Notes: generated by a model not told the origin, from the sequence alone. Shown: positions 16,405 to 25,374, counted from the first letter of the stretch. The stretch: 64,000 nt of DNA from Yoonia sp. G8-12 (GCF_038443675.1 NZ_CP151762.1:1302001-1366000), one strand, 5' to 3'. Translations and numbers: made by a program.

Positions 16405-17586
16405 TTAGCTGACTGCGAACTTCATCAGCTTGATTGCCGCAAAATCGCTGACCGCACCGCCTACGCGCTTGGTGGCATAAAACAGCACGTGGGGCTTGGC
16501 AGAGAACGGATCGCGCAGCACGCGCAGATCAGGACGCTCGGCCACGGTGTAGCCTGCATTAAAGTCACCAAAAGCGATCGACATGGAATCGTCTGCAATA
16601 TCGGGCATGTCCTCGGCAATCAGCACGCGGTAACCCATCAGGCGCGCAGGCTCGCCCATCGCAATGCCGTCAACCCAGACAAAACGACCGTCATTGTCCT
16701 TGAGCTTGCGCACATGACCGGCAGTTTTCGAGTTCATCACGAAGGTCGCATTGGCGCGGTACTCGGCCCCCAACGCATACACCAGGTCAATAATCGGATC
16801 AGCGCGATTGATCCCCCCCGCCGTTTCCGTGGGCACATACCCAAGGTTGCCCCAGGTCCATGTGCTGTTGTCAACGGTCGGATAGGTCAGCATACCCTTT
16901 GGCTTGTCCACGCCATCACCGCTGATAAACGCCATTGCCTCTGAACGGGCAAACTTGTCGGCAATCCGGCCCGCAAGCCAGCCCTCGATGTCAAACGCAC
17001 TGTCATCCAGCAAACGCTGCGATGCCTTGGGCAGCGCCGAAAGCTCATGCAGTGGAATGGAAATACGCTCGATCTTGGGCGTATCGGTTTCTGCAACAGC
17101 ACTGCTTTCTGTGGCCCAACCGGCACCCATTTCCGAGTGATCAACCAGCACATCATAAGACGTGGCATCCACATTCACGACACTGGCAATCGACCGGATT
17201 GAGGCGGTGGAAGACAGCGTATTTTGGATCGTATCAGCCGTCTGCGGGTCAACCAGATAACCGCCATCAGCCGCCACTGCCGTGCCCATCGCCTTGCCTT
17301 CCATCTCAAGGCCGCGCAGGCCATCATCATCGCCTGAACGCAGATAGGCGGCAAAGGCCTTCTGGTGTGGCGCATCCTCTGATGCCGCATGGGCCAGCGC
17401 GGTGCGCGAGGTCATCATAGTCTTTCGGTCCAGCTTGTTCATCCGGTCATCCTGTTTTTGAAGTTTGGCATTAATGCCGTGGGAAAAGTCTTTGAAGTCG
17501 CTCATAAACCCGGCAATTGCCGCGTTCAGAGACTGGGCAGGAGACACATCTTCCCCAGCCCGAGAATTGCTCTCAGTCGTTGTCAT
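16405..17586 (-). CDS. GTA g5, HK97-family major capsid protein
   Basis: This 393-residue capsid protein has an N-terminal scaffold-like segment (1-110, with a helical AAIAGFMSDFKDF and KLQKQDDRMNKLDRK stretch) and the HK97 fold after the protease site region (GTAVAADGGYLVDP). Late motifs are WVDGIAMGEPARLMGYRV and FGDFNAGYTVAERPDLRVLRD (the latter is longer; only the family pattern is noted). The propeptide is presumably removed by g4. There is a 162-nt non-coding gap before g6, larger than any other within the cluster, in which I see no gene or clear hairpin. Confidence 0.97.
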   Translation of the reverse strand: MTTTESNSRAGEDVSPAQSLNAAIAGFMSDFKDFSHGINAKLQKQDDRMNKLDRKTMMTSRTALAHAASEDAPHQKAFAAYLRSGDDDGLRGLEMEGKAMGTAVAADGGYLVDPQTADTIQNTLSSTASIRSIASVVNVDATSYDVLVDHSEMGAGWATESSAVAETDTPKIERISIPLHELSALPKASQRLLDDSAFDIEGWLAGRIADKFARSEAMAFISGDGVDKPKGMLTYPTVDNSTWTWGNLGYVPTETAGGINRADPIIDLVYALGAEYRANATFVMNSKTAGHVRKLKDNDGRFVWVDGIAMGEPARLMGYRVLIAEDMPDIADDSMSIAFGDFNAGYTVAERPDLRVLRDPFSAKPHVLFYATKRVGGAVSDFAAIKLMKFAVS

Positions 17587-17617
17587 AATCAGTCCTTTGA
17601 TCGTTGCTCGGGCGGGC

Positions 17618-18148
17618 TCAGTCCCGCGCCATCATCCGGCGCGCACCCTCGAATGCCGCAGCCATCTCACGCAGTGCAGCCTCCGCAGGGTCATCCCCCT
17701 TGGCCCCCACACGCGCATCAGGAAGCATCGGGAACGTGACCAAGGACACCTCCCAAAGTTCCAACTCAGACAACAGGCGTCCACCTTTGTCGTCCTTTCG
17801 GGCCTTCACGGTCCGGTACCCGATAGACAGCCCATCAATCGCACCCGCCGCAATCAGCGACGCCGCCTCACGGCCCTTGGCCACATCGGTCAGCAAACGT
17901 CCTTTGACCCATAGCCCTTTGGCATCCTCACGCACCTCGTCCCACACACCAATCGGCTGGGCGGGGTCGTGTTGCCAAAGCATTTTGACACCGCGCCCCT
18001 TGGCAAGAGAGGCGCCATAAGCCCCCTTTTCGACCGTATCACCACCCTGATCGGACTGGCCGAACAGCGACGCATAGCCACAGATGGTGGTGCCATCAGT
18101 CACGGTGAGCTCAGCCCCAAGAGCGGCAAACTTATGTTCCAAATTCAT
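17618..18148 (-). CDS. GTA g4, HK97-family prohead protease
   Basis: A 176-residue U35-type serine protease with the catalytic His in MLWQHDPAQPIG (H60) and Ser in AIDGLSIGY (S108). It matures the g5 capsid propeptide inside the prohead. It overlaps g3.5 by 4 nt at its start and is followed by g5 after 31 nt. Length is typical. Confidence 0.95.
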   Translation of the reverse strand: MNLEHKFAALGAELTVTDGTTICGYASLFGQSDQGGDTVEKGAYGASLAKGRGVKMLWQHDPAQPIGVWDEVREDAKGLWVKGRLLTDVAKGREAASLIAAGAIDGLSIGYRTVKARKDDKGGRLLSELELWEVSLVTFPMLPDARVGAKGDDPAEAALREMAAAFEGARRMMARD

Positions 18149-18363
18149 GCCCGAACCCCGCTCAGCGCTTTTACAATTTCAAAAACCAACAATCCCGCAC
18201 AGCCACAAACGATCAGCCAGATCTGCCATTCCAGCCGCGCGACCATGAATTCAATCCGGCCCAAGCGCACATCAACCTGCGCAAACCAGAAATCCGATAC
18301 CGGTGGCGGTGCGTCACGGCGCGGCCTGCCATCCATTTCAACGACCTTACGATCCATCGCCAA
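18145..18363 (-). CDS. GTA g3.5, small GTA head formation protein (rcc01685-like)
   Basis: A 72-residue protein with a hydrophilic N-terminus (MDRKVVEMDGRPRRD) and a C-terminal membrane-helix-like stretch (about residues 45-64, IWLIVCGCAGLLVFEIV). It lies between portal and protease, overlapping g3 by 17 nt and g4 by 4 nt. This matches the RcGTA gene between g3 and g4, named in databases as a GTA head formation protein. The molecular role is not apparent from sequence. Confidence 0.85.
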   Translation of the reverse strand: MAMDRKVVEMDGRPRRDAPPPVSDFWFAQVDVRLGRIEFMVARLEWQIWLIVCGCAGLLVFEIVKALSGVRA

Positions 18364-19528
18364 CCTCCAATGCAGGCAAACCCAGCAGGTTGCGCTTCTC
18401 AGCAGCCGTCAGGAAATCCGCCTCGCTGACACGGCGCCACTGGGCATCGCGTTCCGCCGACAGGGCTGAAATCTGATCCAGATCAGGGCGCAAGGCGACC
18501 GCCTCGCCACCGTGATCCGACAACCATGCGGCAATCGCGCTCAACACACGGCTCGCCAGCGGCAACACCGTCAGACGGTAAAATGCGCGGTTTGCCTCTT
18601 GGTAATTGGCATAGGTCGCGTCACCCGGAATCCCCAACAGCATCGGCGGCACCCCGTAAGCAATCGCGATCTCGCGCGCCGCGGCCTCTTTGGTTTTCTG
18701 GAATTCCATATCCGACGGGGAAAAGCCCATCGGCTTCCAATCCAACCCGCCTTCCAGCAACATCGGCCGGCCTGCATTGCGGGCCCCCTGATGCTGGGTC
18801 TCCATCTCGCTCAGCAAGCGATCATATTGATCATTGCTCAACGCAGACTGGCCATCCGCCCCACGGTACACAATTGCACCGGACGGACGCGCCGCATTGT
18901 CCAAAAGCGCTTTGGACCACCGCGATGCGGAATTGTGCACATCAATGGCCGAAGCCGCCGCTTGAAGCGCCGAAAACCCGTAATGGTCATCCTGCGGATG
19001 AAAGCTCTTGATATGGCAAATCGGGCTCAGGCCCTCAGCGACCGCAAAACGATGCTTGCGCCCATTCACCAGATACTCGTAGCCCACAGGCCAGCCATCC
19101 GCCCCGGGCACCACTGACATCCGGTCCGAACGCAGCACATGCATCTCAACCGGCAGCCCCTCGTCAGCCACCGCCTCAAGATAACCATTGCCGGTCAGCA
19201 AAAGCTGGCCGAACAGCGCCTCCAACAATTCCGCACGACCTTGGCCTGCATTCGGTCGCGCCAGAAGTGTCTGCACAGGATGCATCTCATACCGGCGCTC
19301 TGTATCCTGCACGATAACAGGCAAAGCCGCCGCCGCCTCTGCAATCATCTTCACAGCCCGAAAGCCGATAGGATTGCCGGTAAAGCCCGCCCGCGTCAGC
19401 GACACCACATCACGCGGCGACCACGCGACGCGACCGGCACCAGACATCGCCATCACGCGCCCCGTCGCCGAGGCTTTGACCTCAACAGGGGCCGCGTCTG
19501 GCTTGGTACGGTTTAAAAATTCAAACAT
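18347..19528 (-). CDS. GTA g3, phage portal protein (HK97 family)
   Basis: This 393-residue portal protein has the conserved RAGFTGNPIGFRAVKMIA opening, the GNGYLE motif, HIKSFHPQDDHYG, and the characteristic Y-GVPP-LLG-PGD-TYANY-EANRAFYR region (about residues 288-320). It forms the dodecameric vertex ring through which DNA is packaged by g2. The end overlaps g3.5. The start at MFEFLNRTK follows a short 112-nt gap after g2 that shows no gene. Confidence 0.96.
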   Translation of the reverse strand: MFEFLNRTKPDAAPVEVKASATGRVMAMSGAGRVAWSPRDVVSLTRAGFTGNPIGFRAVKMIAEAAAALPVIVQDTERRYEMHPVQTLLARPNAGQGRAELLEALFGQLLLTGNGYLEAVADEGLPVEMHVLRSDRMSVVPGADGWPVGYEYLVNGRKHRFAVAEGLSPICHIKSFHPQDDHYGFSALQAAASAIDVHNSASRWSKALLDNAARPSGAIVYRGADGQSALSNDQYDRLLSEMETQHQGARNAGRPMLLEGGLDWKPMGFSPSDMEFQKTKEAAAREIAIAYGVPPMLLGIPGDATYANYQEANRAFYRLTVLPLASRVLSAIAAWLSDHGGEAVALRPDLDQISALSAERDAQWRRVSEADFLTAAEKRNLLGLPALEVGDGS

Positions 19529-19640
19529 TCAAAACTCCTGGTGCCGGTCGGTGGTGACCATCTGCAGTTCACGAAAAACAATTTGCCATTGCGGGATTTA
19601 GGAATTGAGACAGTTGCGCACGGTGCCGCACGCAACGCCC

Positions 19641-21041
19641 TCAAAGCCCACGAATACTGGGGTTGCGCCACTTTGATGCGGGTTCAATCATCAAATCATA
19701 CAAAGCCCAGACCAACGCATCGACACGGTCGGGCGATCCTTTGCCCTCATATCCCGCACTTGTCATCTGCCCCATCTGATCCTCTAGCGCAGACAAGCCC
19801 AACACATGCGCCACGCGCCCCTGCTCATAAAGCGCCGCAATCGGTTCAGCGCGCGCCACCTTGCCTTTGGACGCATGCACAGACCGATAAGGCACCATGC
19901 CATCCACACCGCGCAACACCGCCTCAACCATATCACCGCCCTGATTGACCTCGGCCACCAACCGGTCCGCCCCATGCCTGCGCATCGCGGCTATCGCGGC
20001 CTCGGCCCACACTGTCGGGCGTGCCGCTGACACGCTGGCATCCTCCAGCACAACCGCGTGCCATTGATGCGGCGGGCCTGTCATGCAGACACCCGCCACA
20101 ATGATCCCGCATTCATCCGAACCGGCATGGGATGTGCCCGGCGGGTCAATTGCCACAACAATGCGGTCCGGCACAGGCGGCACGGCCACCTGACAGCGCG
20201 TCAGGTCCGCCTCGGACCACAAAGCGCCCTCCACTTCCGTCAGCATGACACCTTCCATCTCTTGCCGCCCCAGCGACGTGCCACCATAACGCCCCTCGAT
20301 TTCGCGCAGAAAACTCGCCGCCAGATTGGCGCGGTTGGCCTGCGTGGGGGCATGGGTCACTACGGTGGTATCCAGATCCAGCAAATCGCGTAGCATCTGC
20401 GATTTGCGCGGCGTCGTGGTGACACAGGCCCTTGGGCTATCGCCCAACCGCAGCGCAAACTGCAGCATATCCCACGCCTCACCGCCCTTGCGCCATTTCG
20501 CCAGTTCATCCGCCCAGACCGCATCAAACTGCGGACCACGCAGACCATCAGGATCATGGGCGGAAAACACCTGCGCCTCTGCCCCATTCGGCCACACCAG
20601 CAAACGGCGGCCGGCGATCCACACAGGTCGGCGATCATCCGGACAGACGGATAAAACCCCGCTATCGCCGAACACCATCACCTCGCGCGCCTGATCCATG
20701 GTTTCACCCACCAGCGCCACACGGCGCGCAGCCCCCCGCGCATGCGGCGTCGGCCCCTCGACCATCGCGCGCACCCATTCCGCGCCCGCACGGGTTTTGC
20801 CTGCGCCGCGCCCGCCCAAGATCACCCAAGTGCGCCAATCACCCTTCGGTGCGATCTGATGGGGCATTGCCCAAAAACCGAACAAATACGGCAGCGCCGT
20901 CAACTGCTGATCCGTCAACATCCCCAGAAACGCCCTCTGCGATGATGGCGTCGCGGAGGCGATCAAGTTGGCGCCCGATTTCATCGCGGATGGCGTCATA
21001 GTCGATGGCATCTGCATCTGGGTCGGTTCCGATTTTGTCAT
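19641..21041 (-). CDS. GTA g2, terminase large subunit
   Basis: A 466-residue terminase with Walker A GGRGAGKT and a downstream Walker B-like FDAVWADE, then the C-terminal RNase-H nuclease with VAIDPPGTSHAGSDECG and the EVNQGGD motif. In GTA systems this packages about 4 kb of host DNA by headful cutting. I choose the ATG at 21041 because TGAGGA lies about 9 nt upstream; alternatives at 21059 and 20984 have weaker sites. With this start the gene overlaps g1 by about 200 nt, although both frames carry family-like sequence. Confidence 0.94.
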   Translation of the reverse strand: MTKSEPTQMQMPSTMTPSAMKSGANLIASATPSSQRAFLGMLTDQQLTALPYLFGFWAMPHQIAPKGDWRTWVILGGRGAGKTRAGAEWVRAMVEGPTPHARGAARRVALVGETMDQAREVMVFGDSGVLSVCPDDRRPVWIAGRRLLVWPNGAEAQVFSAHDPDGLRGPQFDAVWADELAKWRKGGEAWDMLQFALRLGDSPRACVTTTPRKSQMLRDLLDLDTTVVTHAPTQANRANLAASFLREIEGRYGGTSLGRQEMEGVMLTEVEGALWSEADLTRCQVAVPPVPDRIVVAIDPPGTSHAGSDECGIIVAGVCMTGPPHQWHAVVLEDASVSAARPTVWAEAAIAAMRRHGADRLVAEVNQGGDMVEAVLRGVDGMVPYRSVHASKGKVARAEPIAALYEQGRVAHVLGLSALEDQMGQMTSAGYEGKGSPDRVDALVWALYDLMIEPASKWRNPSIRGL

Positions 21042-21258
21042 GGAATTTATCCTCAGCAATCACCACCCGCAGGTGCGCCGCATGTAAAAGATCAAGTTGT
21101 TTGGTAAGTTCGTTGAGATTGGCGGACGTGACCTGTTTGAGATCCGCCGCCATTTCGATCAACCTGTCGCGGATATACTGCGACACAGCATCAATCTTAG
21201 AGACCCTGCTGGCCGCCGTTTCAAGGCTGTCCAGCCCCACATCGTTTAGATTATTCAT
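20839..21258 (-). CDS. GTA g1, small terminase-like protein
   Basis: A 139-residue mainly helical protein (SLETAASRVSKIDAV, LKQVTSANLNELTKQLDLLHAA) resembling RcGTA g1, the small-terminase counterpart, which helps g2 in DNA packaging. The RcGTA homologue is shorter (a little over 100 residues, from memory); here the frame continues about 35 residues beyond EIGRQLDRLRDAIIAEG into g2. It is the first gene of the cluster, preceded by 170 nt of non-coding DNA holding the mltG terminator and presumably the GTA promoter. The start site lacks a strong ribosome site. Confidence 0.82.
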   Translation of the reverse strand: MNNLNDVGLDSLETAASRVSKIDAVSQYIRDRLIEMAADLKQVTSANLNELTKQLDLLHAAHLRVVIAEDKFHDKIGTDPDADAIDYDAIRDEIGRQLDRLRDAIIAEGVSGDVDGSAVDGAAVFVRFLGNAPSDRTEG

Positions 21259-21371
21259 GTATATTCAGACCTGTAAGGAAACTTCCGTTACGGTCGAGCG
21301 GCTGGGATCACGTTCACTGATCCCCGTCTTCTAGCCTGTGTAAACTACGCCTGACAGTGGCATAAGTCAAC

Positions 21372-21402
21372 AAAAATGGCGCATCCCTAAGGGCGCGCCA
21401 TT
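21372..21402 (-). terminator. Hairpin terminator after mltG, ahead of the GTA cluster
   Basis: On the minus strand, AATGGCGC and GCGCCATT form perfect 8-bp arms followed by TTTTG. It lies about 30 nt past the mltG stop and separates housekeeping transcription from the GTA promoter region. Confidence 0.7.
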
Positions 21403-21428
21403 AAGTATTCATTAACAAAAGCAGCAAC

Positions 21429-22589
21429 TTACCCGTCGTTCGCGCGCTCTGCTTCAATCTCGCGCCAGCGGGCAACATTGCGGTTGTGATCATCCAGATT
21501 GGTCGCAAATGCGTGACCACCGGTGCCATCCGCCACAAAGAAAATATACTCGGTGGTGTCCGGATCAAGCGCTGCTTCAATCGCCGCCTGTCCGGGGTTC
21601 GCGATGGGTGTCGGCGGCAAACCCGCAATCACATAGGTGTTCCAAGGTGTTTCTCCGCGCAGTTCGCTCTGGCGCAAACCACGACCCAGAACACCCTCAC
21701 CGCGGGTAATGCCATAGATCACCGTGGGGTCTGTTTGCAGGCGCATCCCGGTGTTCAGACGGTTCACAAAAACGCTCGACACCTGACGGCGCTCATCGGG
21801 CACGCTGGTCTCTTTTTCGATGATGCTGGCCAAAATCAGCGCCTCTTCGGGGCTGGCCAACGGCAGCCCATCCACGCGATTTTCCCAAGCCTCGGCCAGA
21901 ATAGCCGCCTGTGTTTCCTGCATCCGGTTCAGGATTGATGACACCGTATCACCGGGTGTGAATTCATAGTCTCGCGGTGCCAAACTACCCTCGGCTGGCG
22001 CGTCAGAGACATCCGCGACAAGGCTATCAATCTGCCCCAGAGCATTCGTAATCTGCCAGCTTGTCGCGCCCTCGGCGATGACCAACCGGAAGGTGGCATT
22101 GCCATCCGCTTTGGTCGCTTCATAGCTTGCGGGCGGCTCGGTTTCACCCACGATAAAATCAGCCACTTCCACAAATTCATTGGTCGCGGGATCAAGCTCG
22201 CGCACATCAACCAGCGTCTGGTTGATCCCGACACGATAAATCACCTCGGCGCCGCAAGTATTCCGGCCACCACGGGTGACGATATCAACGATCTCTTCCA
22301 TCGACGCCGCTGCAGGCACACGGAAGCGGCCAAATTTGATATCACCGGCTTTCTCAGAGTATCGCGCACCCGTCTCATAGATAAATGCCGAACTGATCGC
22401 GCCCTCTTCCAAGAGAGTATCGGTCAATGCATCGGTATTAGCAGCGCCCGCCGGGACTTGCAGACAAATAGCCGCCGCAAGCGGGCCAGGCGCAGTATAT
22501 TGACGGTTGCCCCAAGCAACCAAACCGGCCAACAGGAACAGACCGACAATCAGAAACGTCAGCGCATTAGACGCAATATGACGCCACAT
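21429..22589 (-). CDS. mltG: Endolytic murein transglycosylase MltG
   Basis: The 386-residue protein has an N-terminal membrane anchor (about residues 8-28), a LysM-like region, and the YceG/MltG catalytic domain with LASIIEKET (catalytic Glu near residue 258), QTDPTVIYG and PWNTYVIAGLPPTPIANPG. It cleaves nascent glycan strands in the periplasm and is thought to end their elongation. The start overlaps the fabF stop by one base, so it is in the fab operon. The C-terminal HNRNVARWREIE is typical. The call is secure. Confidence 0.96.
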   Translation of the reverse strand: MWRHIASNALTFLIVGLFLLAGLVAWGNRQYTAPGPLAAAICLQVPAGAANTDALTDTLLEEGAISSAFIYETGARYSEKAGDIKFGRFRVPAAASMEEIVDIVTRGGRNTCGAEVIYRVGINQTLVDVRELDPATNEFVEVADFIVGETEPPASYEATKADGNATFRLVIAEGATSWQITNALGQIDSLVADVSDAPAEGSLAPRDYEFTPGDTVSSILNRMQETQAAILAEAWENRVDGLPLASPEEALILASIIEKETSVPDERRQVSSVFVNRLNTGMRLQTDPTVIYGITRGEGVLGRGLRQSELRGETPWNTYVIAGLPPTPIANPGQAAIEAALDPDTTEYIFFVADGTGGHAFATNLDDHNRNVARWREIEAERANDG

Positions 22590-23848
22590 TAATCCACTTT
22601 CCCAAAGACGACGCTTGCGTTGGTGCCACCGAAACCAAAGGAATTCGACAAGGCGATATCAATCTTGGCGGGCTTCTTTTCGTTGGCGCACAGATCAACG
22701 ACCGTCTCGCAGTCCACGTTATCTAGGTTGATCGTCGGCGGTGCGACCTGATCGCGGATCGCCAAAATCGAGAAGATCGCCTCAATAGCACCCGCCGCCC
22801 CCAAAAGGTGGCCCGTCGCGGATTTGGTCGAAGACATCTTCAACGATGATGCCGCATCGCCTACCAATCGCTCCACAGCGCCCAACTCAATCGTGTCCGC
22901 CATGGTCGAGGTGCCATGGGCGTTCACATAATTGATCTGGGTTGGATCAATGCCCGCATTGCGGCATGCGGCACGCATCGCACGTTCCGCACCCTCATGG
23001 TCAGGTGGCGGGGCAGTGATATGGTGGGCGTCGCCGCTCAGGCCATAGCCCAGAACCTCTGCGTAAATTTTGGCGCCACGGGCTTTGGCGTGCTCGTATT
23101 CTTCCAGAACAACAATGCCAGCACCTTCGCCCATAACAAATCCGTCGCGGTCCTTGTCCCAAGGACGGCTTGCCTTTTCTGGATCGTCATTATGCTTTGT
23201 GCTCAATGCCTTACAGGCGTTAAATCCCGCAATTCCCAGCTCACAGATCGCCGCCTCAGCGCCACCTGCAATCATCACATCCGCATCGCCATGCTGGATC
23301 AAACGGGATGCATCACCAATCGCATGGGCACCGGTGGAACATGCTGTGACAACCGCATGGTTCGGGCCGCGGAAACCGTATTTGATCGACACCTGACCGG
23401 AAATCAGGTTGATCAGTGCGCCGGGCACAAAAAACGGCGACACGCGGCGGGGGCCTTTCTCGGCCATCATCACGGCGGTATTGGCGATCGAGTTCAAACC
23501 ACCGATGCCCGATCCGATCATCACGCCAGTGCGTTCCAGATCTTCGCGATCCTCCGGCGCCCAGCCTGAATCCTCAATCGCCTGCTGTGCTGCGGCCATG
23601 CCGAAAATGATGAAGGTATCAACTTTGCGCTGTTCTTTGGGATCAAGGTATTTGTCCGCATTGAACGTCCCATCAGTGCCGTCGCCCAGAGGCACTTCGC
23701 AGGCGTACTGCGTGGTCAACCGGCTGGGATCAAAGCCCGTGATCTTGCCCGCGCCCGACTGCCCATCAAGGATTCGCTCCCAGGACTTTTCCACACCATC
23801 CGCAAGGGGCGTGACCAACCCCAAACCTGTCACAACAACACGACGCAT
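22589..23848 (-). CDS. fabF: Beta-ketoacyl-ACP synthase II
   Basis: The 419-residue condensing enzyme has the Cys-His-His triad: C170 in VTACSTG, His in NAHGTST, and His in KSATGHLLGAAG. The C-terminal NSFGFGGTNAS glycine loop is complete. It elongates acyl-ACP with malonyl-ACP in type II fatty acid synthesis. The start has a strong GAGGTGAGGG site. It is followed by mltG with a one-base overlap. A 332-nt gap with a terminator separates it from acpP. Confidence 0.97.
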   Translation of the reverse strand: MRRVVVTGLGLVTPLADGVEKSWERILDGQSGAGKITGFDPSRLTTQYACEVPLGDGTDGTFNADKYLDPKEQRKVDTFIIFGMAAAQQAIEDSGWAPEDREDLERTGVMIGSGIGGLNSIANTAVMMAEKGPRRVSPFFVPGALINLISGQVSIKYGFRGPNHAVVTACSTGAHAIGDASRLIQHGDADVMIAGGAEAAICELGIAGFNACKALSTKHNDDPEKASRPWDKDRDGFVMGEGAGIVVLEEYEHAKARGAKIYAEVLGYGLSGDAHHITAPPPDHEGAERAMRAACRNAGIDPTQINYVNAHGTSTMADTIELGAVERLVGDAASSLKMSSTKSATGHLLGAAGAIEAIFSILAIRDQVAPPTINLDNVDCETVVDLCANEKKPAKIDIALSNSFGFGGTNASVVFGKVD

Positions 23849-24180
23849 ATTATGCCCTCACCTCTTGGCGTATTTGCCGACACTGATAGCCCAGCCAAGA
23901 CCCAATGGGCAAGTACGGCAATCCTGATCGGCAAGGATTGCACATCGGATTTCAACATCGGTTCAGGCTGTCGCGCAAATCCAACTTGGAAATACGCACG
24001 ATGGCCTGCAATCCCTTGCCTAAACCAAGCACCGCGCGCGAGAGCCTTGGGCTAGTGTTGCGGCCCAAGGGGCCAAAACCGATTCTGTTGGTGTCTGCTC
24101 TTGCAGTCCACGCAGACACCGCCCCACAAAAGCAAAACGGCGCCCCAAGGGACGCCGCCTTACAAAATAAAACGTAACGC
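23849..24180. other. Non-coding gap between acpP and fabF
   Basis: I see no credible gene in these 332 nt. They contain the acpP terminator hairpin at the acpP end and the fabF ribosome site at the other. A short GC-rich stretch near 24045-24075 (CTTGGG and CCCAAG arms) could form a weak hairpin of unknown meaning. Confidence 0.6.
24134..24162 (-). terminator. Hairpin terminator downstream of acpP
   Basis: On the minus strand CGGCGTCCC-TTG-GGGCGCCG forms a stem with one bulged T, followed by TTTTGCTTTT, about 20 nt after the acpP stop. It explains how the highly expressed acpP can be monocistronic. Confidence 0.65.
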
Positions 24181-24414
24181 TTATTTTGCGCCGTCGATGA
24201 ACTTCACAGCGTCGCCGAAAGTCTGGATTGTTTCTGCAGCATCGTCGGGGATTTCGATCCCGAACTCTTCTTCAAAAGCCATAACCAGCTCAACAGTGTC
24301 GAGGCTGTCTGCGCCCAGATCATCAATAAAGGACGCAGCTTCCGTCACTTTGTCTTCTTCAACACCAAGATGCTCTACAACAATCTTGCGTACGCGGTCT
24401 GCAACGTCGCTCAT
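24181..24414 (-). CDS. acpP: Acyl carrier protein
   Basis: A 77-residue acidic protein with the phosphopantetheine motif GADSLD (Ser37), the standard ACP length and a helical VELVMAFEEEFGIEIPD segment. It carries growing acyl chains for the Fab enzymes encoded around it. The start (MSDVADRVRK) follows a TAAGGA-like ribosome site. Its own promoter candidate and terminator suggest independent high expression. Confidence 0.98.
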   Translation of the reverse strand: MSDVADRVRKIVVEHLGVEEDKVTEAASFIDDLGADSLDTVELVMAFEEEFGIEIPDDAAETIQTFGDAVKFIDGAK

Positions 24415-24559
24415 ATTAAATCCTTACGTTTCTGTGGGCTTGCGCCCGTTGTTCCTCGGGCTTGCGCCCACTATGTTGCGCCCCTTCCGGGCCGCGGCCT
24501 TATCTGCCCTGCATACCATTGACGCAGCGTCACATGCGCAGTCCAGCAAATCTGCGTGG

Positions 24560-24587
24560 CCTATAACAGAGAATTGACCAATGGCAA
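24560..24587 (-). promoter_or_regulatory. Candidate sigma-70 promoter for acpP
   Basis: On the minus strand TTGCCA (24587-24582) and TATAGG (24565-24560) are separated by 16 nt. This would give a leader of about 140 nt before acpP. The match is by eye only. Confidence 0.4.
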
Positions 24588-24617
24588 ACGCTTTCAGTCG
24601 TCGAAATTCACCACTTG

Positions 24618-25355
24618 TTAAATCATGGCCATTCCGCCGTTCACATGCAAGGTCGTCCCGGTCACATAAGCGGCCTCTGGACTGGACAGATAAAGCACCG
24701 CCGCTGCAATTTCCTCGGCCTCTCCCATCCGCCCTGCAGGCACCTGCGTCAGGATACCGGACTTTTGGTCATCCGAGAGCTTGTCGGTCATGGCCGTTGT
24801 GATGAAACCCGGTGCCACACAGTTCACGGTAATGCCACGGCTTGCGACCTCATAGGCAATGGACTTCGACATGCCGACCATCCCCGCCTTGGAGGCCGCA
24901 TAGTTTGCCTGCCCGGGGTTGCCTGTCGCGCCAACGACGGACGAGATATTCACGATACGCCCCCAACGGGATTTCATCATGCCACGGATCACGCCTTTGC
25001 ACAGGCGCATTGTCGATGTCAGATTGACCTCCAGCACGGACGACCATTCCTCATCCGACATGCGCATGAACAGATTATCACGCGTAATGCCTGCGTTGTT
25101 GACCAGAATGTCCACCGATCCCATCGCTTCAGCGGCCTGCTTGGGCAGCGCTGTGACCGCTTCGGCATCGCTCAGGTTGCACGGCAGAACATGCGCACGT
25201 TCCCCCAAAGATGCGGCAAGTTCTTCTAGTGGGGCCACACGGGTGCCCGACAAGGCAACGGTCGCACCTGCATCATAAAGGGCTTTTGCGATCGCACCGC
25301 CGATACCGCCAGAGGCACCGGTGACAAGCGCATTCTTTCCATTAAGCTCAAACAT
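24618..25355 (-). CDS. fabG: 3-oxoacyl-[acyl-carrier-protein] reductase
   Basis: A 245-residue SDR enzyme with the NADP-binding TGASGGIGGAIA, the NNAG motif (NNAGITRDN), catalytic Ser in NISSVVG and the YAASK Tyr-Lys pair. The TRDNLFMRM segment is the FabG hallmark that distinguishes it from other SDRs. It reduces beta-ketoacyl-ACP. It lies 19 nt after fabD and is in the same transcription unit. Confidence 0.97.
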   Translation of the reverse strand: MFELNGKNALVTGASGGIGGAIAKALYDAGATVALSGTRVAPLEELAASLGERAHVLPCNLSDAEAVTALPKQAAEAMGSVDILVNNAGITRDNLFMRMSDEEWSSVLEVNLTSTMRLCKGVIRGMMKSRWGRIVNISSVVGATGNPGQANYAASKAGMVGMSKSIAYEVASRGITVNCVAPGFITTAMTDKLSDDQKSGILTQVPAGRMGEAEEIAAAVLYLSSPEAAYVTGTTLHVNGGMAMI

Positions 25356-25374
25356 TTATACGTCCTTCTTCAAC

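Larger units (their letters stand above)
7453..21258 (-). mobile_element. Complete RcGTA-type gene transfer agent structural cluster (g1-g15)
   Basis: This stretch, transcribed from 21258 down to 7453, holds in canonical order a small terminase-like protein, large terminase, portal, g3.5, prohead protease, HK97 capsid, head-tail connectors (g6, g7), g8, major tail protein, g10, g10.1, tape measure, g12-g13 baseplate proteins, NlpC/P60 peptidase and the g15 megaprotein. There is no integrase, excisionase, lysogeny repressor, replication gene or attachment site at either end. This distinguishes a GTA from an ordinary prophage. The flanks are housekeeping genes (mltG-fab genes and cysE). Three reading-frame breaks at G runs (g15, g12, g6) leave its functional state open. 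Confidence 0.95.

Noticed and set aside
7453..21258. Calling the phage-like block a prophage
   Set aside because: Gene order and content match the GTA precisely, and there is no integrase, repressor, replication or attachment site. The GTA is the better explanation.
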